This document shows, piece by piece, positions 1-12,442 of a stretch of 64,000 nt of DNA. Made by a program: the position numbers and the translations under genes. Numbering within the stretch: position 1 is the first letter of the stretch; every line of letters starts with the position of its first letter. Under the pieces are notes generated by a model, which saw nothing but the letters and a program-made list of their open reading frames with translations, did no database searches and had not been told where the DNA came from. This stretch comes from Chamaea fasciata. Taxonomy: Eukaryota; Chordata; Aves; Passeriformes; Sylviidae. Location: assembly GCA_029207755.1 (NCBI GenBank), contig JARCOQ010000003.1, positions 91,404,646-91,468,645 on the forward strand, given 5' to 3'.

Positions 1-746
1 AATAACTGGAGCTATTTATGCAACTATTTCTATCAGAAATGCTGATCTATCTTAGGCTGAGGGGGTGACGTGCATAGTTTTGAAAAACTCTGTGTCCTTC
101 TCAGAATACTGATGAACAGTGGTGTCTTTCCCTTGATACGTAATCTGAATGAGGAACTTTTTGCTGTACGGTGTTATTGACTCCTCAAAGTCAGAGTTCA
201 CGCAGCTGCTGGAGATAACTGTACAGCAGAGTCAGCAGAAACAGGCATGGTCTGGGTATCAGGTTCGCAGACAGGCACACAAGCTGGCATCACCAATGAA
301 GATGAATATGCATTAAGACAATCTTAGTAATCTTAGAAGAGTACAGACACACAATTCTTCTGCCAGCCCTGCTGCAGGGGCAGCAATCTGTGTCAGCAGG
401 GTGACAAGGAAGAGCTGAAAAGGTGATTCAAAACCCATGGTGAAGTTTGCTTATGCAAGAACCACACAATAATCCTTGTGTTTGTGATTTAAGCAGATCT
501 CTAGCTATTAGGAATTTGAACAAGATCTTCAAGAGATCTTTAATGAACAGTGTTTAATACCACATTTAACTTCTGTGAAATCTGGACATTTATAGGGATG
601 GAGGAAAAGATTAGATGAGACATAATCCTGATCCTTTGGAGTATTTTATTATTGACCCAAGTATTTATCATGCTGGAAGTCATATCAGCCCAAACCAGTT
701 TGTAAGTATGCTATGCTTACATAGTTTGGGGGATTTTGGCGCGGGG

Positions 747-797
747 TTTTTTTGTTTGTTTGTTTTGTTTGTTTTGTTTTGGTTTTGTTTGTTGTTC
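747..797 (+). repeat. T-rich (TTTG)n-like simple repeat
   Basis: This is a run of T tracts separated by single or double G, mostly TTTG and TTTTG units. It creates artificial frames rich in Phe, Val, Cys and Leu in two registers. It is a simple repeat with no other evident role. Confidence 0.85.
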
Positions 798-2501
798 TAT
801 TAGTAACACCAGATACAACAAATTTAAAAATTGAAAATTATACTTCAGGCACAATTCTAATGGGTGTTAAAGCTCTTGCAGTGGAAGTACAGTATCATAT
901 TTGCACAATACTGAAAAATCTTCATTCAGAGGGAAACAGACCAATTTTCTACCTCTGCTGATTTTATAGTTAATGCAATCAGAACTATAGTAGTCAGATT
1001 TTGCATGCTTGTGATGGTCCAAAGAAGGTTAATATCTTTTCACAATAATACACATTAATCAACAGCACTTGTTCTGCCTGATTATAAACCTTTTGCAATA
1101 ACTTAAATTTGGCTTAGGATTTCATGTGTGGAAACATTCATATGCCTAAAATCATACCTGCATGTGTTTTTTAATGGTATCTGCATTTGGACAGGAGAAC
1201 CACTGTGTGCAACATCTAACTGTGAGACTGTAAATCTACTTGGATCTAAACCTGACATCTCTCAGCTGTGATCAAATCATCAATCACCTTCCATGCAGCA
1301 ACTGTGAATTATCTTTGGTGTCTTGACAAAGAAGGTTAATATTTCAGTTTGGGCATAAAGAAAATAAGAATGGACCTAGATATCCCTTTTGGAGTGATGA
1401 AAAGAGCAATTAATTTAGTAAAGTTTAAAAATTTAATCCTATACATTTTAAATTTATTTATATGCTTTTATTTTATTTTACTTTTAATAAAAATTACAGT
1501 TTACAACATTAGTGCAATCCAAATAATAAACTGATGATTTTTTAAGCTGCTTAGTGGTGAAGACCTCTCTAAAAAGGTATTTCAAAGCCCTTCTAAAAGC
1601 AGTTGCATTAGAAATTACATTACCTCAAATGAAGAGTTGGAACTTTATGAATTCTCTCCAAAGGAAATATGTCAAAGTAAGAAGAGATCATTTATAGATG
1701 GAAGTCAGTGGACTGCTATGAAAATTAGAAGTATGAAGTTGAATTATGCCTTCTAATTTCTTTTAAAACTCTTTAAAATGTTAATTTATCCATAGGTTTT
1801 TTCCTACAGCTTCAACTTTGTTCCGCTAATCTGTGTTAATTACTGGAGGGCGAATAGGAGAACTGTTAATATATATATTGCAGATTAGGAAAGTTAAAAT
1901 TAATTTCCTATTAGGTAAGTATGAAAAGAGTTAACTAGAATGAGAATTTAGCAAATAAATACAAGACAACATGTTTACGTGTTAGGGGCTTTTGTCATAA
2001 TAGTTGCAGGATTTTCTTTAAAATACAAGAAACTTGTAGTTTCAGTTCAAAATATGTTTATTTCTAATATTCCTGTGCCTCCTGGACCTGGAGACTCAGA
2101 AGAACCATCAAACTTCATGAGACTAAGGAGTGATAGTCCTGTCATGCACAAATAAACATGCCGCTGCTGTGGGTCATTTAAATGCAATTTCCACATTCCC
2201 CCACATTTCTCCATCAAAAAGAGTCTTCTCTAACACAGCTATAAATTCTATTTCCTACATTACCAAAGCTCACTTCAAACAGTAATATGTGTTGAATTTC
2301 TTAAAAAACCTGTTTGTGTTGTACATCAAATACATGAACAAACTCCTTTATATATTGTTGGAATATGAGCTCATGCATATGCTGGAGAGATGGTGCTATA
2401 GCTGTAAAAGATGGATTCTATGGAAAATCTCTGACCACCGAACAGAGAGAATATTTACTCTGTACTTCATGTTTTTTGTTGCTGTCAGGTTTATTGTTAA
2501 G

Positions 2502-2540
2502 AAAAAAAAAAAAAAAAAGAAAAAAAAAAGAAAAGGAAAT
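2502..2540 (+). repeat. A-rich tract
   Basis: An uninterrupted run of 17 A is followed by further A runs broken by single G. Translated, it gives a polylysine stretch inside a spurious frame. No LINE or SINE body was recognised upstream, so it cannot be assigned as a retroposon tail. Confidence 0.85.
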
Positions 2541-2741
2541 TCAGCCAAGTCCAGAAGTCTTAGAGAAAAAAAACAAGCAAGGATCCAAATTGTTGTGCCT
2601 GAATTAGATTTGCTCTTCCATCTCTTTTGATTTATTTAAAACTTTCGAATGTTGAATTTTGAGGGTAGCATATTCTCTGAACTGGTACAAACAAAAATAT
2701 TTTAACATTCTAAAGTGTATATCACAAGTGTAAGATCACCT

Positions 2742-2775
2742 GGTTTTTTTTTTTTTCTTTTCTTTTTCTTCTTTT
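2742..2775 (+). repeat. Polypyrimidine (T-rich) tract
   Basis: T runs broken by C, about 34 bases. It lies about 200 bases downstream of the A-rich tract, so the two could pair as an imperfect inverted A/T repeat. Otherwise it is unremarkable. Confidence 0.75.
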
Positions 2776-3948
2776 CTATTCCATTTTGACAGCCACTACT
2801 TTTCTGGCAAGGCTGAAATGATTAACTGTACATAGAGCTCCTTGCTGGGTCCCATTACAGAGGAATGAATTTTTGAGACAACAGGAGATGTTTACGGAGT
2901 TGTTCATTGTATGATTCCACAAAGACATTTCATTCAGATAGTAAAATATCCTCAACAGGTTATCGACATATGCCATTTTAAAAGCAGCAGGAAGTGATCA
3001 AAATGGAGCAGAAGAAGACAAGAAATTTCATGGACTCAGATATCCAGTTTCTCTGCTCAAATCTAGATACGTACTCTTCTTCTAAGACTGCTAACAAACC
3101 CCAATTCCATACGTGCCTTTCAGCAAAATTCTCCATCAGTCCCTATATTCCTATTCCAAGTTTCCTGGAAAAAGACCAGCTCCATCAACACATACGCTTT
3201 GATGAGGCTGCAGAATTTATATTAGTCCATCTAAATTTTTGTCAGACAGGCTCTGCTCTCACAAATCCTGGAGGAATCACTGAGAACTCTCATGACTCAC
3301 TCATTTTAAGTGCTCCACTAAACATGGTTTGTAGCAGCCGAGAGGGAAAATGACAGTAAAAGTAATCTCTTAGAGGTGTAGGAGGGACAAGGAGGCACAG
3401 GACGATATTGAGAATGTAGCTACCAATTTTTAGCAAATCTTCGATTAGCATGAATGCAAATTTCTTTTTCAGGGTACTAGACCTAGATCAGACTTTGCTG
3501 GGTATTGGCAGAACAGGAAAAAAATATTCAGCTGAAGATTCCTTTCACTACTCTGCCGCTGCCCAAGTTCAACTTCAAACTAGGGCTTCTTGAAGAAAAT
3601 TCTGTTTGAAGGTTTTAACCCAGAGCAACATTTTATTCCCTATCACACTCCTGAATGTGGCTGAAAAAAAGTTCAGCTAAGGTAACAACCCTCCACAGAT
3701 ATCTTCTGCACTGTTTGATATTTGAAAACGTAATCAAATGCATTGAAACAATAAAACAATAAATCAGACAGATAAGGGGAAAACTGCTGGATGACGTTTT
3801 GAAAGAAATACAAAAATTGCAATGGCGTGTGTGGGACACACATCAGTGTGTCCTCCACACTCCAAACCTGCCAAACCATCAGACAAAGCCCAGGATTTTG
3901 TCTGCTAGAGTTAGTTAGCATCAACATACTTTTTTATTAACTATATTG

Positions 3949-4820
3949 AATCATGGAATCATAGAATGGTTTGGGTTGAAAGAGACCTTAAAGATCATGT
4001 TGTTCCAACCCCCTGCCATGTGCAGAGACACCTTTCACAGACCAGGTTGTGCAGAGTTTCATCCAGCTTCAAGAATCGTGTCCTTCACTGCCAGGAATGG
4101 GGCACCCACGACTTTCTGAGCAGCCCATTCCTGTGTCTCACCACACTCAGGGCAAAGAATGTCTTCCAAATATGTAACCTAAACCCACACCCTTTTGGTT
4201 TGAAGCCATTCCCTCTTGTCCTGTCACTACATGCTCTTGTTAAAAGTCCCCCTCTATCTTTCTTGCAGGCTGCCTTCAGCTACTGGAAGCACACAATGAG
4301 GTCATCCTTAAGCCTTCATTCTCCAGGCTACACAGTCTGAATTCTCTTAGCCTTTTAATTATAGGAAAGGTGCTCCATCCCTTTAATCTATTTGGTCACC
4401 CTCTGTAGGACTTGCTCCAACAGGTCCTTGTCCTTCCAGTGCTGATGACCCCAGAGCTGGATGCAGCAGTCCAGGTGGGATCTCACTAGAGTGGAGCAGA
4501 GGGGCAGAGCTCCATCCCCCACCCTGCTGGACACACTGCTTTGAATGCAGCCCAGGATACAATTTGTTTTCTGGGCTGAGAGCACACATTGCCAGGGCAT
4601 GTCCAATCTCTCTCTACCAGCGTTCCCAAGTCCTTCTTGGCAGGGCTCACCCCAATCTGTCCTCCAGCCTGGATTGATACTGGGGGGTTGCCCTGACCCA
4701 GCTGCAGGACCTTAGACTTGGTCTTATTAAACCTCATGAGATTCCCATGGCCCCACTTCTTGAGCCTGTCCTCATCCCTCTGGACGACATCCTGTCATCC
4801 AGATGTATCAGCCAGCCATA
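3949..4820 (-). mobile_element. CR1 LINE, 5'-truncated copy (end of ORF2 plus 3' UTR)
   Basis: CR1 is the dominant non-LTR retrotransposon of birds; its ORF2 encodes an endonuclease and reverse transcriptase. The plus strand starts with the reverse complement of the characteristic CR1 3' end, ATTCTATGATTCCATGATT, preceded by the typical 'AAGGTCTCTTTCAACCCAAACC'-type block. Farther in, the minus strand encodes the degraded C-terminal part of ORF2: recognisable pieces are FNKTKSKVLQLGQGNP, KKDLGTLV, CILGCIQSSV and CIQLWG, spread over different frames. The copy is therefore frameshifted and dead. It lacks the 5' part of the element, as most CR1 copies do. The 5' border near 4820 is approximate. 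Confidence 0.93.
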
Positions 4821-5164
4821 CCATTCAGCCTGGTGGCATATAAATCAATCTTATTTGCATCCTACCCTCATATCGTTCTCTTCTAAGAGACTTAAGCACA
4901 CAGAATTAATTACCATTTCTTTTTCATTAGGCTTCTCAGATCTTTTAAAATTCTGTGAAATTGCCAAAATAAGAGACTCTACCTGCAATCAAAAGCAACT
5001 GGTTTTCTATAGCTTTATGTAAATAAAGAAAAAAAATTAAAATAATTAGATAGTCAAATGTAATTTATTTCTGGATATTGGAAGCAATGGACCCTTGGGG
5101 TGGTTGTATTGAACTTGACATCTAGGCAGGATTAGCCACATTTACATTAGCTACGTTCTCACCA

Positions 5165-5610
5165 GATCTTCCTCTAATCTGTTCTGAACGACCTCCAATA
5201 TCAGAAACACTTATCCTTCTTCCCTGTTCCAGTGTTTAAATACTGATATTGTTAAAGGTTTATTCTCAAATTAAATCCCAGCCTCTTTTACAGAAAATTA
5301 AGCCCATTGCACCACCAGTGTGCAAAAGATAACACTTCCTTCCTCAGTACATCAGTCCTCAAGTATGTGAAAAGCTGTGTGTCTATATCTTTGTGTAAAT
5401 ATAAAAGAAATTAAAAATTAAATGGTCTTTTTTTTTTTTTTTTAATTGGTCTAAATAACTCCCATTTGTTCCTTACAGGTTTTATTTTCTAGCCCTCTGG
5501 TCATACTCAGTGCTCTATTCAAGACTTTTCAGGAGGTCCATCTCCTTTTAAATACACTCCACCTGGAGTGTTTCCATTTCTGGGTAGAGCACATTTCATA
5601 GGTCTGACAA
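5165..5610 (-). mobile_element. Ancient CR1-type LINE fragment (3' region)
   Basis: The plus strand resembles the reverse complement of the 3' part of old amniote CR1 elements. Landmarks in the right order are 'TTAAGCCCATTGC', then a block around 'CAAGTATGTGAAAAGCTGT', then 'GGTCTAAATAACTCCCATTTG' shortened to its core, then 'CAGGTTTTATTTTCTAG'. The similarity is remembered, not computed, and divergence is high. A run of 16 T interrupts it near 5430-5445. It is a far older insertion than the CR1 copy just upstream. Confidence 0.55.
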
Positions 5611-8600
5611 GCTGTAGTTCTTTTTATGTTATCCCACATGGTCTGTGTCTTTTTTGCAGCAGTGGAAAATATTTTACAACAAGGCAAAAGTTTAAACATT
5701 ATTGTTCATGTTTATGACATGCAGTAATCTTTAGTTCCACCAAACAGCCACTTGCCCACCTTCCTGTGAGTCACTGACAATTCTTGCCCTTATTCCTAGG
5801 TTCATCTAAGACTGACTCTCAATGTTCCTCAGGCTGCACCAGTCTGAGTGCAACAGGGTACTGTACAAAAATGCTTTTTCAGAATTTCTTTCAGGTGCCT
5901 CAGATTTCTTCTGTCCTTGAGCTCTTCCTGCCTTATCATTTATACCTATTTCATGTATGAATACAAATACCTTGGAAAGCTACTTGCTCTTTTGCTCTCA
6001 ATATGGTAATAATTATAACCAGAATTATTCGATAATGAAATTTAGACACATAAATTTGCTTAATCAGTACATAAAACTGACCAATTGCTTAAGCAAAGGA
6101 CAGTATACACACCTAAAAGAAGATTATAATCTAAAAAAATGTTATCTAAACTGGGATTTAGATGTCTAGTAGCTACATGACAATACAATCTACTTGTTTT
6201 CCTAACACTTTATACAAAATTAATTAGGTGTCTCCTTAATTAGTTGACAACAGTGTATAAGACTAAATTTAATTACACATGCTTCCTCAGAAGTACTCAT
6301 TCTGGAACACATCTCCTGCTTTGAGCTTCCTATTAATCCAGAGTTAGGTGTCCTTAATCCTTAGTTTTTATGAAGGTCTCTGGAGAAGCCTGATTACTGT
6401 TAGGAGTAACCTTTTAGCTTGACTGTAAACTAGAATAACTCCTAAACGTACTTAGGAATTAGTGGAAGTTTCTGTGTGTGAGCTAATAGAAGTCTAATTG
6501 GTCTAATTTAAAAAAAAATTGCACTTAATGTGAATAAAAGGCTCAAAGGACCAATACAGCACTAGTGTAAGGATGTCTTCAGACCAGCTCCGTTGCACTA
6601 GTATACACCCCTCCTCATGGTCTCTGATTTTCCAGTGAAAGACCTATATTTAGGAGAAAATTGAATCTTTAAAGATATTTTCATGTCTCCAAGTAGAGAC
6701 TCAAGGTACTTAGATTAGGACGGATGAACTATCGTTTATGCTCCTTGACAAAAAAATGCCTGAATTAGGTCGACTGAACTCCATCCTAAATCTTAATCAC
6801 TAAGAAAGTATTAAAAGTCCTGCTAGAATATACATCTAGAAAAGATGCCATTTTCACCTATGGAGATCATCTTAGTGTCTGGTTTATACAAACTCCTGTG
6901 CCATAGGACTCTTGTACACTAGAATTGAAGATCCTGGCCAAATACAGATATTGTGGATCAAAGTAGTATTCTTCATTTTCACCACTCTTTAGAAACAGGA
7001 ACTAAGTCAGGCACCTTTCACAGTACACAGAAATCCCAAGTACCAGGCAACTGGTGATCTGTCAGTGAAAAGTAGTTAAAAAGTACGTGGTCATACACAC
7101 CAAATAGAAAAGAAAGGGAGAAATTCATGTCTGAACATATGAGAATATAGTGCTATTATTAATGACTGTGTCAGCATAATGCATCTTAAAAATAGAAGTC
7201 ACTATTTCTGGTACAACAAATTCCAGAAAAAAGCTCAAAATTGTCAAAGGAATGGTCGTATTTGTCATGTTAGACAGTAGTTTACTTCACTTACTAACAC
7301 ATCTCAAAATGCTTAGAAAATTTCTATTTCACAAACTTTATGAAACAAAGAATTAAATTCATTAACTCTTGCCCTGAGTAAATGGACTTAACTGCCCATA
7401 GCACCATTCTTTTTGCATCAAAACACACTAAGGATGCAAAATTTTTGTGTCTCTTCTGTGACCTGAAATCTTCCTTTGGAAATCGCTTCAACCCTTTCCC
7501 CAGCCTCCAGCTGGTACTTCTGTAATAATAGTATTTGACATTAAGTAACAAGAAGTAAGCTGAAGAGAGGATGTTAGTTCAGCCAATGTCATATCCAGCT
7601 ACAACTGAAATCTGATGCAGACAGGTGTAAAAGCAATGAGCTATGAACTGAAGCTGCATTTTCTTCAATCAGACGTAGATAGAGACATTGATATGACTTC
7701 AGCTCTGCTTCAGGAGACCTACTTCAGACTCATACAAAGCTTTGATTGGTTTTAGAGACAAAAAAAAAAAAAAAGAGTTGCTAGAAAGAAAAAAAAGTCT
7801 AAGACTTAGTGCCAAGAATGTTATAAATTCAGTATATTTAAGTAGGCTGCATTTTTTTTTTTCCTTGCTAGGAAACAGTACTCTTGACCTGTTGTTTCCT
7901 AAGAGCTGTGTGGAATCTACAATTAAACGTTGATTGAAAATTTATTTGACCATTGTAAGGGTAATATTGAAAAGGAGAAAACAAACAAGGAGTATTAGCA
8001 AAATCAAAATAAATTCAATAAATATTTGAACATTGCCCATGAAGCTCCTGAACATGAAAAGAAATTTACAGAGAGGAAAAATATTTAAAAGTACTCTATG
8101 CTAGAGAGAGCCCTTTCAAATATTGAAGGGATTGAACTGTTTGTTTTCAGCTCTTTAGTAGCTATGGAAACTCAGAATCAATTGTCAAAGCGGTAATTTT
8201 AAAAATTATTTATAAATAAAGTTGATGTACTATTCTTAATTTTTTTTCTTTACACAACTTATTCATTTTCTGGGGTGTTTTTTAACTTTTTATTTTCTCA
8301 AAATATTTATGCAATATGTAAGAAAAAAGAGTGTCTGACTACCAAAAACTATAATATAACTACAAGGTAGACACTGCTGTGCTGCATAAAACCAGTAACC
8401 AGACAGAACTGGCCTGTACAGATGTGTAAAGAAAGGTACAAGAAAGAACACAACATGCATATGGTGGGATTTCTTTGGAATCAAACTTCTGAACTGCTGG
8501 TTATAACTTTGAGTTGAATATCCTTTGTGAGTTTTACATTTGTGAATTTGTTCAATTACTTTATGAAGGCTGAAAAATTTTGGCATTTACAACAACTTAT

Positions 8601-8679
8601 AGAAATTACTTCTGAAATTTATTAATACGTGTCATGGAAATGCACCTCTTTCTGATTGTTTCAAACTTGCCACTTCATA
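5611..8679. other. No gene recognised
   Basis: AT-rich DNA with short chance frames only. An A run lies at about 7760-7774 and a T run near 7852-7862. Nothing else was classified. Confidence 0.55.
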
Positions 8680-10032
8680 ATTTCTTTTATTTACCTCTAA
8701 TTCTCATAATATAAGATTCAAGAACCAACTGTCTTCTATCTGCTTTCTTGAGGTTATTCCATGCTCTTAAAGACCTCTTTAATGTCTTTTTCAAGCTGAA
8801 GACTCTTTGTCTGTTGATTTGTCCCTCTTATAAAAATTTACTCACTCTTCTCTGCATCTTCGGAAGGTGAGCCATGTAGTTTTTGAAATTGTATAACCAG
8901 AACAATAATGAAGAAATGGGCATGCTGTGGATTGTTTGAATTTATGAATATGTTCTTTTTCTGTCAGGCATTTAATTACTTCTTTTCTAATAATTTGTAA
9001 CGTTTTACCTGCTTCATTGATAGTTATTGAGTAATGAACTGATGTTCGTATAAAAATTATTGATGTCATATCCAAAACCATTTTCATCATTCAAACTGTA
9101 TCCTTGTATATTTGAAATTAGGATAGGTTGTCCTCAAAAAAACATTTCCTTTTAATAAATGTGGAATTATGTCTGCCACTTTATTTCTGAGAAACTTGGC
9201 ATATGATGATCAATTTCTCAACTTTTTTGGTGACTATTCCTCTGACCCCATTCTGACGCCAAATAACTTTATTGTTAGAAACCTTGGTCATCTCATTCAA
9301 ATTTTTTTAACAATCATGGGTAAATAAATTGAATAGCACATCTTAGCATTAATTCCTATAGGATTCTAATAATGTCCTCAGCCATTTACACTTACCTACA
9401 ACTTATTCCTACTTTTTAATTCTAATCTTTTAAGTGGTTGTTTACACTTTTAATGAACTTCCCATTTATCCCATGCCAACCGAGATTTTCTTCAGGGTTT
9501 TTAGTAAAAGCTTTTTCAAAAGGTTTATGGAGATTTTAATAGCCTGTAGCAACTTGATGACTCTTGTTCTTGGATATGAGCTCTTTAAAGAATTTTAGTA
9601 GATTAGCAAGATATAACTCTTTGCTAGGAAAGTCAGTGTTTGGCTCTTGCCCAGAATATCACATACTTTGTGATTGTGGGCTTGTGTGTGCACAGTCTGT
9701 CTCCTATTAAACTTTCCATCATTTTCCATCATTTTCTTCCAGCACAGAAATCAGGTTTATTATTTGTAGGTTTGTGGGGTTTATTTTAGATTATTTTTTT
9801 TAAGTTGCCTTTCTGTTTGTCACCCTCTATCCCAAATCTGCTCGAGCAATTTTGACAGATAGCTCACATACCACAGTTAAATAGGTCAGCTCTTTCATAC
9901 TTCGAAGAATACCATCTTGGTCTGTCAAGTTCATTCTTCATTTCACTAGTTTGTACTAGAATCTTTTCTAATAGCACTTCAGTTTAGGTATATCCTCCAG
10001 TACCTTGTTCACAAACAGGGCCTCTGGCCCAA
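8680..10032 (-). mobile_element. Ancient L3/CR1-like LINE remnant, part 1
   Basis: The plus strand follows, block by block, the reverse complement of the reverse-transcriptase half of old amniote L3/CR1-type LINEs. Blocks that I match are: 'GTATAACCAGAAC' near 8892, 'AAATTGAATAGCACATC' near 9326, 'CCCATTTATCCCATGCCAAC' near 9461, 'AAAGAATTTTAGTAGATTAG' near 9587, 'GCTCACATACCACAG' near 9862, and 'CATACTTCGAAGAATACCATC' core near 9895. Their order and spacing fit one element. No frame is open, so it is a fossil. The element is broken at 10033 by a solo LTR and seems to resume at 10564. Left border is approximate. Confidence 0.72.
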
Positions 10033-10563
10033 TGTAGTGGTTTGAAAGCAAAACAAATGAGAGGCTCCAAGTCAGAGATATAATTTAATAGGAAGAGAGG
10101 AAAAAAAAGTAAAATAAAATAGATGCAATAATACAAAAGACCACTGACAGAGTCAGAATGCTACCTGAGCAGAGTGATGGAAGCAGTCCAGATGAGGTAG
10201 TCTTCTTGAAGTAGTGATCCTGTCGAAATGTCTGGTAGCTCTGGTCCTCTGGGAATCCAGTGGGTAAAGGCCCCCTCTACTGTCCCAAACCCCAGATTAT
10301 ATCCAGGTGAGAATGCTTGGTTCCTCCCTCTGGGTGGAGCATCTCACAATGGGATGATGAATCATGCAGGGAGTCCTTGATGGCCCATTAAACAGAGACA
10401 ACTCCCAGAGGGAGTTATCTAAGAGTCATGGGCAAGGCATTTGATGGGCCATTAACAGAAGATAATGGCCCAGAGGGAGGGGGTCTGGGAAAACACTGCC
10501 CCACCTGGATTCAACAGCTCATGAAGATGGTGCTAGAATACTTTGTGCACACTCTATACTACA
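10033..10563 (-). mobile_element. Solo LTR of an endogenous retrovirus, inserted in an old LINE
   Basis: The element starts TGTAGT and ends ACTACA, an exact 6-bp terminal inverted repeat of the TG...CA kind that marks LTRs. It is about 530 bp long, with no internal retroviral sequence, so it is a solo LTR. Flanks are GCCCAA before and ACCCAG after, sharing CCCA, which may be an eroded target-site duplication. The surrounding DNA is one interrupted ancient LINE, which supports the borders. The minus orientation is inferred from resemblance to related avian LTRs. An 81-codon plus-strand frame inside it (10428-10670) runs across the LTR border and is not a gene. Confidence 0.82.
10379..10479. 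repeat. Imperfect direct duplication inside the solo LTR
   Basis: A unit of about 36 bases beginning GATGGCCCATTAA and ending CCCAGAGGGAG (10379-10414) recurs as GATGGGCCATTAA...CCCAGAGGGAG (10443-10479), offset 64 bases. Repeats of this kind in LTRs commonly lie in the U3 enhancer part; that role here is inference. Confidence 0.8.
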
Positions 10564-10655
10564 ACCCAGGACACCTGGGTACCCCTTTTAGGTCTTTTAC
10601 TGTGATTACAGAAGAAAAAAATTGCTGTAATTTACTAGGAAAACTTGATTGGTTT
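10564..10655 (-). mobile_element. Ancient L3/CR1-like LINE remnant, part 2
   Basis: Directly after the LTR the sequence seems to continue the same minus-strand LINE. The block around 'GTGATTACAGAAGAAAAAA' corresponds in position to the segment that follows 'GGCCTCTGGCCC' in related elements. The match is short and weak, so it rests mainly on position. The right border is not determined. Confidence 0.4.
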
Positions 10656-11756
10656 AAACCACTGTGCTGAAGAAAAATTATAAAAGAGGAAGTTTGGACA
10701 TGAATAGAAAAAATTGCCAGATTACCTGGAGAACTTTACTGTTTCATTCTGGGGTTTTCAAAAAGTTTACTTTGTTTTATACCAAGGCGTAGATAAAACT
10801 GATTTCAGGCTTAGTTGCTGTAAGAAATTGTTGTTCTTTGGACATATAGCTATAGCTTTGCACTATATAGCTGAGTAAGACAAAAATATAAACATTTCTA
10901 AACAAGCTATATATTTAAATCACAAAAATTGCATTTTTAGACGTTGTTCACAGCTACTTAGTCTAAACTATGTGTTTAGTTTACTCCAGATGAAGCAGTT
11001 GAAATAAGTAGAGCTGAGAACTCCTGTGCTGCACATTAAGCATGGTAATCAAGTGATAGAGGCAACTTTGTAAATGGTATAAGTGGTGTCTGTTACCTAT
11101 TTTCAGTCAGTGTCTTTTGAGCAGCTAGTACTTCAGCTGAACTCCAAGTAAATAGTTATTACTCCTTAGCATTTTTTCTATAAAGTGTAAGTGGAAATAA
11201 ATCTCAATGGATACTGCTTGGTCAGAGCAGGAGCATGACTTTATTTTCTTTTTACAAGTTAACCCATGTTTTCACAACAAAGCTTACAAATGGCAGTACT
11301 TCAAAGGGGCACAGCACATTCTGCAGCTATTTCCCTCATGCTCATCTCACTTGCACTGTGCAGGCCACCAAGTTATTTTCACATCTAAGTGTTTGCTTTT
11401 AACAGCTATATCTGTGGTGAATTAAGCCCCTGTTTTGGTTCCTTAAATAAACACTTAGGTGACAGTATGGTATCTACACACTGAGCAATGATGAGATAGG
11501 CTCCAGGGGCAGAAGAACATACTCTTAATCCAACATGTAGAAAACACATGCAACCTTTGTGTTTGTGTACGGAGCTCTACACTTTGGGTAAGGATTTAGA
11601 ATGTAGTGGTCACAGCCTGTAACTGTAAAATGAACTTGTATTATAACCTAAGTGGTTTTGAAACCAGTTTTCTTGCTATATTTCACCTAGTTTCCCTAAA
11701 AACTCTGCTTTTTTCAGAGCAACACACAGTATTAGTACAGGCTCGGAGATAAACAG
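10656..11756. other. No gene recognised
   Basis: AT-rich DNA. Only chance frames were seen, including a 72-codon plus-strand frame at 11207-11425 with no recognisable features. Confidence 0.55.
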
Positions 11757-12442
11757 ATTGAGAGCATGCCTGACAAGGACTTGGAGGTGCTGGTGGATGA
11801 GAGGCTGAAAATGACAAGGTGATGTGTTCTTGCAGCCCAGAACTTGTATCCTGGGCTGCATCCAAATCATTGTGGCCAGCAGAGCAAGGGAGGGGGTTTT
11901 GTGCCTCTACACTGCTCTGGTGAGATCCCACCCTCAGTGCTGCACACAGCTCTGGGCTCTGCAGCAAATGAAGGACATGGAGCTGTTGCAGTGAGTCCAG
12001 AGGAGGCCATCAAAATGATCAGAGGGATGGAGCACTTTGCCTAAGAGTAAGGCTGAGAGAGTTTGGGTTATTCAGCCTGGAAGAGAGAAGGCTTAGGAAT
12101 GACTTAATTGCAGCCTTCCAGTACCTGAAGGGTGCCTACAAGAAAGATGTAGTGACAAGACAAGAGGGAATGACTCCAAAAAGAACGAGTAGATTTAGGT
12201 TACACATTAGGAAGATATTCTTTGCTAAATTCTTTACTGTGAGGGTGGTGAGGCACTGGCACAGGTTGTCCAGAGAAGTTGTGGATGCCCCATCCCTGAA
12301 AATATTCAAGAACCAGTAGGATGAAACTCCATGCAGCCTGGTCTGTGAATAATGTCCCTGCCCATGGCAGGCAGTTGAAACTAGGTGATCCTTAAAGTCC
12401 CTTCCAACAAAAAGCATTCTATGATTCTGTCATTCTATGATT
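11757..12442 (+). mobile_element. CR1 LINE, 5'-truncated copy (end of ORF2 plus 3' UTR)
   Basis: The start matches the ORF2 stretch 'KDLEVLVDERL' of CR1 (translation of 11778-11808). It continues through degraded 'YPGLH', 'SGEIPPSVLHTALGS' and 'IKMIRGMEHFA' pieces, which are the usual last conserved ORF2 segments. The 3' UTR follows, with 'GTAGTGACAAGACAAGAGGG' and 'CTTAAAGTCCCTTCCAAC', and the copy ends in ATTCTATGATTCTGTCATTCTATGATT shortened to ATTCTATGATT, the CR1 8-bp tail repeat. Frames are broken, so it is inactive. It is opposite in orientation to the copy at 3949. Confidence 0.94.

Larger units (their letters stand above)
1..3948. other. No gene recognised; AT-rich non-coding DNA
   Basis: No gene, RNA or classifiable transposon is seen here. 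The stretch contains three low-complexity tracts, listed separately. A plus-strand frame of 119 codons at 2994-3353 has no recognisable domain, no signal peptide and no supporting splice sites, and is judged a chance frame. Confidence 0.6.

Noticed and set aside
2289..2630. 113-codon frame with a lysine-rich stretch
   Set aside because: The lysines come from the A-rich tract and the rest has no recognisable features.
4383..4737. Minus-strand frames of 68-83 codons
   Set aside because: They are decayed pieces of CR1 ORF2, not independent genes.
10428..10670. 80-codon plus-strand frame
   Set aside because: It crosses the border between the solo LTR and the old LINE, so it has no single origin.
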